Source: Taibaiella sp. (GTDB taxonomy: Bacteria; Bacteroidota; Bacteroidia; Chitinophagales; Chitinophagaceae). From it: a stretch of DNA of 64,000 nucleotides. Every line of letters begins with the position of its first letter. Position 1 is the first letter of the stretch. Below are positions 53,701 to 60,364 of this stretch, one piece after another. The position numbers and the translations under genes were made by a program. The DNA lies in assembly GCA_013815385.1 (NCBI GenBank), contig JACDGL010000001.1, forward strand, positions 372,001-436,000, written 5' to 3'. Below the pieces are notes generated by a model that made no database searches, was not told the origin of the DNA, and saw nothing but the letters and a program-made list of their open reading frames with translations.

Positions 53701-54625
53701 ATAAAGCACCAAATATTACCGGCAAGATGATAAGGAGCGGGGCACGTTTCTTTTTAAAATATATTCCTATAAAAATGATAAGCAAGACAATTGTAATCCC
53801 CTGTGTAAAAAGGGTATCTTTTCGTAACTGTATTGCATTTCCTGCCGATACTGCTACTGCACCAAAATAAGAAGACTCAATCCCCGGGTATTCTCTGACT
53901 AAGCTATCACTAAGAGCATCCAGTTGTTGAAGGAATAAGGTATTTTTCCCTGTAGCACTTGCGGGAAATTCCGGAGTAATAAAAAGCATTACATGCCGGT
54001 GATCTTTTGTAATTATATATCCATCATAAAGCTCAAAGTGATCATCATATTGAAGCCGCCGCAGTTTTTTAATTCCTAACCATGACATGCCGGTAGGGTC
54101 CAGTTTTATAATCCCCTTTAGTATATATCCTGCCGGCGATGCTATTATATTATGATCATAAGCAAGTGATTGCCTTAATTTTTCAGCGGTAAGTAATTGC
54201 GAAATGGTATCGTAATCCTGCGAGGTAAGGAATAGAGGAAGATTATTTTGTATGCTTCCCATAAGATCAAAGGCTACGCTGTCATCAGTTCTGCCCTTTA
54301 TACTATGTATATATCTGCTTAACGCATGGTGTGTTTTGTCAACGTATGTGTCAGCATACGATACTAAGTCATCTGGTTTTACTTTTTTTGTTGTGTCTTT
54401 CTGCGATATAGTAATGACCAGTTTGTCTGCAAATCGTGAGTCCTGGAAAATCTGCTGTATCTTATCCAGTTTTTTCTCATGTGGTAATATCCTGCTTATA
54501 TCTTCTTCAAATTTTATTCGTGATGCTAAGAATCCTATTAATAAAAAGCTTCCAATAACAGTAAGCCATAGGCTACGCCTGTGAGTAGTAAAATAATTGT
54601 ATGTAGAGATAAAAAAACGCTCCAT
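50747..54625 (-). CDS. Trifunctional MMPL exporter/lysophospholipid acyltransferase/SAM methyltransferase
   Basis: 1292 residues with three parts. Residues 1-850: MMPL (RND-like) transporter, about twelve helices, two large extracytoplasmic loops and GLGDDYSIFIMDG near 731. Residues about 880-1070: PlsC-type acyltransferase with NHQSFLD near 905 (HX4D) and YPEGTRS near 977. Residues about 1100-1292: class I methyltransferase with TDLGCGYGFLSYLL near 1113. This fusion is known from flexirubin-type clusters, where it is thought to acylate, methylate and export the pigment. No interruption is seen. Inner membrane. The exported product here is unknown. Confidence 0.93.
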   Translation of the reverse strand: MERFFISTYNYFTTHRRSLWLTVIGSFLLIGFLASRIKFEEDISRILPHEKKLDKIQQIFQDSRFADKLVITISQKDTTKKVKPDDLVSYADTYVDKTHHALSRYIHSIKGRTDDSVAFDLMGSIQNNLPLFLTSQDYDTISQLLTAEKLRQSLAYDHNIIASPAGYILKGIIKLDPTGMSWLGIKKLRRLQYDDHFELYDGYIITKDHRHVMLFITPEFPASATGKNTLFLQQLDALSDSLVREYPGIESSYFGAVAVSAGNAIQLRKDTLFTQGITIVLLIIFIGIYFKKKRAPLLIILPVIFGALFSLAIIALIKGHISVVALGAGSIVLGIAVNYSLHVFNHYRHMPDMRAVIKDLASPMTIGSFTTIGGFLCLLFVPSPLLNDMGLFAAFSLIGATLCSLILLPHFIVGRGKEINLEIHHTKQSWIDRIADYKPENNKILVSGIFILTIVFLFTAKKVSFENDMMRMNFMSPELKKAENKFNAVNSYTAQSVYLVAEGKNLAEALQYNEYATPAIQKLLISGAVRKTAGVGDLLLSEKEQDKRVATWDLYWTKERKATTIQFLMHEMPRYGFRQDAFSAFPDLLNKRYLSVPPSRSDIYKTGMLNDFIVEKDGKILLVTLLKIDPQRRREVYAALNNIPGITAIDKQQAANSLVSEINKEFNNIAWMTSVLVFMALLLSYGRIELTLITFIPMLISWIWILGIMGLFGIKFNIVNIILSTFIFGLGDDYSIFIMDGLLQQYKTGKKHLSSFKSSIFLSAITTTLGLGILIFAKHPSLRSIAFISIVGIGCVVLTSQVLISFLFHWLITNRVNKGRPPWTLSGWIKSAFAFTYFTAGSLLVTIAGVILLKINPFGKKQAKYIYHTLLSGFTRSLVYIMGNVKKTFLNPNHETLKEPAVIISNHQSFLDIIVSTSLNPKIILMTNKWVWNSPVFGALVKMGGYYLADDGVENSIAPLKEKVNEGYSVMIYPEGTRSPDGNMKRFHKGAFYVAEQLGLDVLPVVIHGTGYTMPKSDFLLKDGEITVQYLPRIKHSDTAWGTGYTERAKNIGKYFRDQYEKVRVLIETPSYYREQLQYNYLYKGPVLEWYLKIKIRLEKDYSLFHKLLPLKGTITDLGCGYGFLSYLLQFMDKDRHIIGVDHDDEKIAVANHCYMKAPTQQFVCADLRSYSIIPQDAFIISDVLHYLQPEEQERLIGECVSNLNENGIIIIRDGDTSLPIRQRGTALTEFFSTKALGFNKTSNKKLSFFSSEHLLDIAAKYGASVEQVDNTKYTSNVVFVLKKKPVSNVRL

Positions 54626-54649
54626 GATGCTTAGGAATACAATATAATA

Positions 54650-55834
54650 TTAATTCATTTGCCTGCCTGGCTTGCGTACTGTGTGTAATAGAATGTAGGT
54701 AATACAAAATGCGAGTGTACCTGCAGTAAGGGCAAGGGTAATGCTACCAAGTATATATTGAGTTACATTCAATTTTATTGCCTGGATGGTAATAGATCTG
54801 CTGAATATCAAATTCATGCTGCTACCTGGCAACCATACCTTTCCCATTAAAAAGCTTAGAAATACAATAATCGGTATCATTGGCGGGATGCTAATATTGG
54901 AGGCTATCAATGTCAATACCTTATTTAAACGTAACAGCATTGCGAGCAACAATGCTACCGCCATCTGGAAACCCCATATAGGTATGATACCCATAAATAC
55001 ACCCAACCCTATTGACAATGCCTTGGTAAAGTTACTTTCGGTTTCATTGACTAATTGTTCACGTAATTTTTTTTTAATATTATCGATTTTAGAAAAACGC
55101 ATGATAATATTTCTTGGCCATATGTACAGAAATGTGATGATAACAAGTATGGTATTTAACACGCTTATTCTTGTAAAATCGCGCAAAGGTCTGAAATGCG
55201 AAATACGCAAATCAGGCGGAGGATAATATACTTGTATTGGTATCCAGCTTATACTTATTCCTTTCCAGGCGCTTCTCACTAATACCTCTACCTCAAATTC
55301 ATACTTTACCCCGAAAAAGATCATTTTTTTCATCAGGTATAATGGATAAAGGCGGTAACCTGATTGTGTATCAGGAGCCTTGAGTCCGGTCTCGACATAA
55401 AACCAAAAATTAGAAAATTTATTGGCAAATGTATTTCTGCCAGGCATATTTTCCTGCTGTAGCTCTCTTGCACCAATAATCAGAGAGTCTTTATTAGTTA
55501 ATAGTTTGTCAAGGAATAGTGGGAGATCAGTAGCAAAGTGTTGTCCATCAGCATCAATAGTAATTGCGTAATCATAACCGCTTATTATTGCTTGCTTAAA
55601 AGCGCTTCGCAATGCATATCCCTTTCCCTTATTTACCGCATATTGCAAAACACCAATGGTATGATATTGTGAAAGAATAGTGGCAGTATTATCATTGCTG
55701 CCATCATTAACAACAATAATGTTATTAGTGTATTCAAATACAGAATCTATTACAGCTTTTATAGTGCCTCCATTGTTATACGTAGGCACTATTACACATA
55801 AACGATATTGTTCAAAAATGGGCTGGTATTGCAT
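54650..55834 (-). CDS. Family 2 glycosyltransferase fused to DUF2062
   Basis: 394 residues. Residues 8-230 are a GT2 domain (CVIVPTYNNGGTIKAVI, VVNDGSNDNT, and the DxD-like IDADGQH with D94/D96), of the dolichyl-phosphate-mannose-synthase type. Residues about 250-385 are DUF2062, four hydrophobic segments with GVFMGIIPIWGFQMAVALLLA. The fusion is common in flexirubin and aryl-polyene clusters and is presumed to act at the inner membrane. Sugar and acceptor are unknown. 3 bp after the lipoprotein gene. Confidence 0.9.
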   Translation of the reverse strand: MQYQPIFEQYRLCVIVPTYNNGGTIKAVIDSVFEYTNNIIVVNDGSNDNTATILSQYHTIGVLQYAVNKGKGYALRSAFKQAIISGYDYAITIDADGQHFATDLPLFLDKLLTNKDSLIIGARELQQENMPGRNTFANKFSNFWFYVETGLKAPDTQSGYRLYPLYLMKKMIFFGVKYEFEVEVLVRSAWKGISISWIPIQVYYPPPDLRISHFRPLRDFTRISVLNTILVIITFLYIWPRNIIMRFSKIDNIKKKLREQLVNETESNFTKALSIGLGVFMGIIPIWGFQMAVALLLAMLLRLNKVLTLIASNISIPPMIPIIVFLSFLMGKVWLPGSSMNLIFSRSITIQAIKLNVTQYILGSITLALTAGTLAFCITYILLHTVRKPGRQMN

Positions 55835-55837
55835 TAG

Positions 55838-56461
55838 CTAACGAACGCTTTCCACTTTCTTCAGTAATATATTAAACCTGAAATTTTGGTGTGTTATCTT
55901 AATTGTCGAAGGTACCCCATTATTGTAGTCCTGCATCTGCGCTACCACTACTGTTCGCCGTTTTGATGCCCTTTCTATTCGTTCCAGCTCTTGGCATTGT
56001 AAGGTTACATAATAGACATATCCTTTATCTGCCTTTACCCTATAGTATATAAATGTAGAATCAGAGAATATAACTACCCTTTTTGTTATGTTTTTCATTA
56101 ATACCAATTCCATGTCTTTCTTCAGCGCATTCACCACTATTTTCTTGTCCATTTTAGGCAAGATAAAATACTTCTTAAAATGACCATCACTTTCAAATCC
56201 GAAATCAAAAAATTTCACTCCTGTTTCGCTTGTAAAGATGATACGTACACTGCTATCCTGCATAGCTTTAAAATATAGCAGACCGCTCAGGTGGTGGCTG
56301 GTTACATCTATGTAAGCCGTATATAGTTGGTTAGTAAAGTGTGGAACAAATTTCTTTATACAATCCGCATTCCCCGTCGCTTTTTCAAGGGGAGCATATT
56401 GTACCTTACATCCTGTCAATAATATTAAAGCCAATAGGCTATTGAACAGAGAATATCGCAT
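55838..56461 (-). CDS. Lipoprotein of the lipid/polyene cluster
   Basis: 207 residues with a lipoprotein signal (LLTGCKVQ, Cys 18). The body is beta-rich with DSSVRIIFTSETGVKFFDF, in the style of LolA/LolB-fold proteins. Related clusters often encode a small lipoprotein next to a LolA-like carrier, so an outer-membrane acceptor role similar to LolB is a reasonable guess. It overlaps the lolA-like gene by 24 bp. Confidence 0.7.
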   Translation of the reverse strand: MRYSLFNSLLALILLTGCKVQYAPLEKATGNADCIKKFVPHFTNQLYTAYIDVTSHHLSGLLYFKAMQDSSVRIIFTSETGVKFFDFGFESDGHFKKYFILPKMDKKIVVNALKKDMELVLMKNITKRVVIFSDSTFIYYRVKADKGYVYYVTLQCQELERIERASKRRTVVVAQMQDYNNGVPSTIKITHQNFRFNILLKKVESVR

Positions 56462-57071
56462 CGGCTATATTTACATTCTGTTGTTTATGCAGCATTTTTA
56501 TCATTGTATTATCGCCTGATTTTTCACGCATATCTATATAAATTATAGAATAGTCTTTATGGTCAATAGAGAGATTGATACTTTTAAATATGCTTTGTAT
56601 TCCTTTCGCTGTCGGAGATAACTCTACAATATATGCCTGTGAATTTTCATACACGCGTATGTTATAACTTTTATTATCAAAAACATTTCCACGCACGCAG
56701 TCTACAACCATTTTGTTTATCTGTTCAAACATTTTATTAGATTTTGCAGAAATAGTGTTTTGTTTCTGGCCATCCTTTGTTTTTATCATGTTGCCATTAA
56801 TTACGAGAAGATAGTAGCTAGGGGTTAAATATTCCATGCGTACTTTATTTTCTCTTTTATACCAGAATTTTCCGGTGGAAGTAATTTTATCAGTGAGCAT
56901 GCTCAGGTTCTTTTCCTGCACAAAATCACATTGTATGGACTGTATCTTTTGATTTGCACTTGAAAACTGCGCTTGAAACTCGTGTGTATTTGTTAGTTGT
57001 TTATACCCACTATATTGCCCCCAGGCAGTTGCATTAAATAACAGGCAAGTAATAAAGATATATTTAAACAT
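56439..57071 (-). CDS. LolA-like outer-membrane lipoprotein carrier
   Basis: 210 residues: signal peptide (near ATAWGQ, residue 19) and a LolA-type beta domain with IQSIQCDFVQEKNLSML, GKFWYKRENKVRMEYLTP and VINGNMIKTKDG. LolA proteins carry lipids or lipoproteins across the periplasm. A LolA-like gene within a polyene cluster is thought to carry the lipid product to the outer membrane. Overlaps the deacetylase gene by 8 bp. Confidence 0.85.
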   Translation of the reverse strand: MFKYIFITCLLFNATAWGQYSGYKQLTNTHEFQAQFSSANQKIQSIQCDFVQEKNLSMLTDKITSTGKFWYKRENKVRMEYLTPSYYLLVINGNMIKTKDGQKQNTISAKSNKMFEQINKMVVDCVRGNVFDNKSYNIRVYENSQAYIVELSPTAKGIQSIFKSINLSIDHKDYSIIYIDMREKSGDNTMIKMLHKQQNVNIADAIFSVQ

Positions 57072-57846
57072 AAACTTCTAGTTTTAGCATTTTATCCAGC
57101 CTTATTATCCTGTAGCCTCTTTGTTGTATTTTTTCTATAAGCGACGACAATATACTTGCCGTAATACTAATATTATCGTGTAACAAAATAATGTCTCCCG
57201 GGTTTATTTTCTCTGTTATGCCCTCCAGTAATTTTCGTTCATTTTTGGCAATTGTATCCATTGATCGAATGCTCCATCCTATAGGGCTATAGCCACCTAT
57301 TTTAATCGCCTTACTCAGGTTAGGATTGGTAACTCCATATGGCGGACGAAACAATAAGGGTTTTTGCCCGATTATTGCTTTGATGTCGTCATCTGTATAC
57401 TTCATTTCTGCAAGCATGCTCTTAGTACTATATACATCAAACCAAAAGTTATGTGTATAGCTATGATTGCCTATTGCATGCCCCTCATCATGCATTCTCT
57501 TTATCAATTGCTCGTTGCCTTTTATGTGCTTTCCTATGCAAAAAAAGGTAGCCGGTACATTGTACTTCTTTAAAATTTCTAAGATCAGAGGGGTGTATTT
57601 ATCATCTGGCCCATCATCAAAAGAAAGCGCTACAACCTTCTCCTGAGTCTTTGCATTACAATACACTGGCAGGAAAAAGCTAAGAGATATTTTTATACAA
57701 CCAAGAACTACAGCAAATGTATATAGCCCTATAATAATGATTAGATATATCCCCCAATGAACAACAGGTATGAAATAATGATTTTTTGCCAGCAACAGCA
57801 CAACGCATCCTACTGTCAAAATGTTTAAGTTTCTGAAATTATACAT
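57064..57846 (-). CDS. Polysaccharide deacetylase (NodB domain) in the lipid/polyene cluster
   Basis: 260 residues. Two N-terminal hydrophobic segments (about 7-24 and 30-52) anchor it to the membrane; then NodB motifs LSFDDGPDD, GNHSYTH, LFRPPYG, GWSIRSMDT and ILLHDN are complete. It should be an active deacetylase facing the periplasm. Its place between the LolA-like and LpxL-like genes suggests action on a lipid- or sugar-bearing intermediate of the cluster product. Related in sequence to the enzyme at 30556-31188. Confidence 0.88.
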   Translation of the reverse strand: MYNFRNLNILTVGCVVLLLAKNHYFIPVVHWGIYLIIIIGLYTFAVVLGCIKISLSFFLPVYCNAKTQEKVVALSFDDGPDDKYTPLILEILKKYNVPATFFCIGKHIKGNEQLIKRMHDEGHAIGNHSYTHNFWFDVYSTKSMLAEMKYTDDDIKAIIGQKPLLFRPPYGVTNPNLSKAIKIGGYSPIGWSIRSMDTIAKNERKLLEGITEKINPGDIILLHDNISITASILSSLIEKIQQRGYRIIRLDKMLKLEVYV

Positions 57847-57863
57847 TTTAGTGTTGCAGAAAA

Positions 57864-58772
57864 TTAGCTTTTGTTCCAGAAATCATAATAATTAAACCAT
57901 TGCAGCGGATATCTTTTCACTTTGGTATTCAGTTCATTAATATAGTCATTAATGGCTTCCCGTATAGCTTGCTGTTTGGGTGTATCATATATTATTGGTG
58001 ATGAGGCAAATAAATGATAATGTTTTTTTGATTCTTTAAAACAGAAGACGTAAGATACAGGCACCTTGAAAGTGGCAGCAAGGATAAAGGGGCCCATTGG
58101 GAATAATGCCTCTTCACCTAAAAAATTAGCTGATATAGCTTTGCTCCCCTTTACATACCTATCTCCATGCAGGCATATTAACTCATTCCCTTTTAGGGCG
58201 TTGTTAATCTCATAAATGTGCGAGAAATCGTCTTTTATGGCAATGATATTCATGCGCTTTTCCTGCATTACGTCATCCAGATATTCTTTGAGTTGTTCGC
58301 GTTCCCTATCATACATCACAATGTTTACTCTGATATTCAGACGCTTAAAAAAATGGCCCGCGAGTTCCCAGTTGCCCAAATGTGCACTGATAAGTATGCC
58401 GCCTCTTCCGGTTGCAGCTATCTCTTCCAGATAATGCTCACCCTCCATTTCATACGTAAATGGGCTTTTCATGCCAGCCATCACCACTACTTTATCTATC
58501 AATGTTTGCCCAAAGATGTAATAGTTGCGGTAGGTATTACATATAGCTTTCAATCGGCTATAGCCAATTTTTTTTCGGAAGTATTGATATATGTGCTTAG
58601 TTGAAGAGGAAAAGAATAAATAATAAAGTGCTACAAATCTTAACAATAAATAACCGGCACCAACCCCAGCTGTTTGCAATAAGCTGACAAATATTTTATA
58701 GCCAAGTTTACTACCTTTTGATCTTCCTTGCCAGGCTTGCGCTGTTTCAGACCTTTGCTTTTGCATGTGCAC
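57864..58772 (-). CDS. LpxL/HtrB-like acyltransferase
   Basis: 302 residues, one N-terminal hydrophobic region (about 28-55) and the lauroyl-acyltransferase motif ISAHLGNWELAG with H131 and E136 (HX4E), followed by GDRYVKGSKAISANFLG. LpxL enzymes transfer an acyl group from ACP to lipid A at the inner membrane. In polyene/flexirubin clusters they are thought to move the acyl chain from ACP to its acceptor. The start overlaps the ACP gene by 26 bp; a second ATG two codons on is also possible. Confidence 0.87.
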   Translation of the reverse strand: MHMQKQRSETAQAWQGRSKGSKLGYKIFVSLLQTAGVGAGYLLLRFVALYYLFFSSSTKHIYQYFRKKIGYSRLKAICNTYRNYYIFGQTLIDKVVVMAGMKSPFTYEMEGEHYLEEIAATGRGGILISAHLGNWELAGHFFKRLNIRVNIVMYDREREQLKEYLDDVMQEKRMNIIAIKDDFSHIYEINNALKGNELICLHGDRYVKGSKAISANFLGEEALFPMGPFILAATFKVPVSYVFCFKESKKHYHLFASSPIIYDTPKQQAIREAINDYINELNTKVKRYPLQWFNYYDFWNKS

Positions 58773-58995
58773 CGATGTACTGGTAAAAATCCTGGAAGGT
58801 TTTAATATTATTAAAATCTTCAGGTTTCACTTTGCAACCGAAGTTAACTTCGGTTAAAACCACCAGGTCTATATAGTCCAGGCTGTCAAGATCTAAAGTT
58901 TCTTTTAGGCTGGCATCGGGAGATATTTGCTCAGCATTAACTTCAAATTCCTCAACAAAAATGTTATTAATTTTTTCTATGATCTCCCGCTCCAT
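58747..58995 (-). CDS. Acyl carrier protein of the cluster
   Basis: 82 residues, acidic, with the phosphopantetheine attachment serine S38 in LDLDSLDYIDLVV. Length and helix pattern match ACP. The surrounding genes are ketosynthase and acyltransferase, so it should carry the growing acyl or polyene chain. A TANNTTTG box ends 5 nt before the ATG. Confidence 0.93.
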   Translation of the reverse strand: MEREIIEKINNIFVEEFEVNAEQISPDASLKETLDLDSLDYIDLVVLTEVNFGCKVKPEDFNNIKTFQDFYQYIGAHAKAKV

Positions 58996-59000
58996 AGGGG

Positions 59001-59008
59001 CAAAGATA
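59001..59008 (-). promoter_or_regulatory. -7 element of the ACP gene
   Basis: TATCTTTG on the minus strand matches TANNTTTG, 5 nt upstream of the ACP ATG. No -33 element at standard spacing. It could start a leaderless mRNA for the ACP and downstream genes, separate from the ketosynthase. Confidence 0.5.
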
Positions 59009-59093
59009 AAATATCCTACGTTATTTAAAAACCTTGTTTAGAGCGGATTAATAAATATGTATATAATCAAAGTGTGTACTATTACCACAACGG

Positions 59094-60317
59094 TTATTCC
59101 CTCCATTTTCTCACGATCAAGGTAGAATTAGTACCCCCAAAACCAAAAGAATTAGATAAGAAAATTTCAAATTCCTTATCTATAGTCTCTGTTGCAATAT
59201 TTAGCTTAGCAGAGTCTTCGTCGGCATTTTCAAAATTAATATTAGGCGCTATAAAGTTATTTTGCATCATTAGCATGGAATACACAATTTCACTGCTTCC
59301 GGCCATCCAGCATTCATGCCCAGTCATTGATTTAGTAGAGCTCACGTAAGGTCGGCTTTCACCAAATAAAGCATCTATAGCTTTTGCTTCACTAGTATCC
59401 CCTGCTTTTGTGGAGGTGGCATGTGCATTAATATAATCAATAGCGCCAGGCTTTAGGTTGGCATCGGTCAGGGCTTTTTTAAGAGACCTTAAAGGTCCCT
59501 CTACAGTAGGGTTAGATATATGCGAGCCATTTGAAGAGAATCCATAGCCTATCACTTCTCCCAATATATTTGCACCTCGCTTCTGTGCAGATGTCAGGCT
59601 CTCCAATACCACGGTAGCCGCACCTCCGCTGGGCACTAACCCCTCACGGTCACGATCAAAAGGGCGTGATGCTTTGGTAGGCTCATTCTCGCGTTGCGAA
59701 AAAGCGGCAATACTATCAAAGTAAGACATGGAATAGATATTTACTTCCTGGGCGCCTCCGCAAATTATCCTTTCCTGCATCCCATTTTTAATAAATACAT
59801 AGCCTACCCCTATAGCATGAGATCCGCTAGCGCATGCCGCGCTAACTGTAAAATTCACCCCATGTATCTTGAAGATCGTGGCAAGGTTCATATTCACCGC
59901 CGAATTCATAGTTTGGAATACATATCCAGATCCCAGCAGCATCGTGTCCTTCTTCTCTCGCACTATATCTATACCCTCTATCACTGGTTTGGCAGAGCTA
60001 TCATTGCCATATAGAAGACCTGTTTCCTCATGCTCCAGATAATCATTGTCAAGTCCAGCCATATCTAACGCCTCCCGAGTAGCTAGATAGGCAAATTCTG
60101 CCTGTTCCGGCATCATCATTCTTGCCCTGCGATCCAATAATCCCTTTAGGTTAGGCCGTTCCACCATACCGGTAAGTCCAGATTGATACCCAAATGCCTT
60201 CCTTTCCGGTAGCATCACAATACCGGATCTGCCTGTATATAATGAGTTCTTAACCTCAATAAGGTTTTTTCCGATACAGGAGTATATACCAATTCCAGTT
60301 ATTACTACTCTGTTCAT
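59094..60317 (-). CDS. Beta-ketoacyl-ACP synthase (KAS I/II-like)
   Basis: 407 residues, FabF-like fold. Catalytic triad C162 (SAACASGSHAIG), H299 (NAHATSTKAGD) and H334 (SMTGHECWMAG). The GHECW sequence is characteristic of the ketosynthases in flexirubin/aryl-polyene clusters, distinct from housekeeping FabF. Condenses malonyl-ACP with an acyl chain. First gene of the cluster on the minus strand, 98 bp before the ACP. Product chain length is unknown. Confidence 0.92.
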   Translation of the reverse strand: MNRVVITGIGIYSCIGKNLIEVKNSLYTGRSGIVMLPERKAFGYQSGLTGMVERPNLKGLLDRRARMMMPEQAEFAYLATREALDMAGLDNDYLEHEETGLLYGNDSSAKPVIEGIDIVREKKDTMLLGSGYVFQTMNSAVNMNLATIFKIHGVNFTVSAACASGSHAIGVGYVFIKNGMQERIICGGAQEVNIYSMSYFDSIAAFSQRENEPTKASRPFDRDREGLVPSGGAATVVLESLTSAQKRGANILGEVIGYGFSSNGSHISNPTVEGPLRSLKKALTDANLKPGAIDYINAHATSTKAGDTSEAKAIDALFGESRPYVSSTKSMTGHECWMAGSSEIVYSMLMMQNNFIAPNINFENADEDSAKLNIATETIDKEFEIFLSNSFGFGGTNSTLIVRKWRE

Positions 60318-60364
60318 TTCAGTCTAAGATAGGGCTTTCACAAGGCAAATTGAACTGGAATTGA

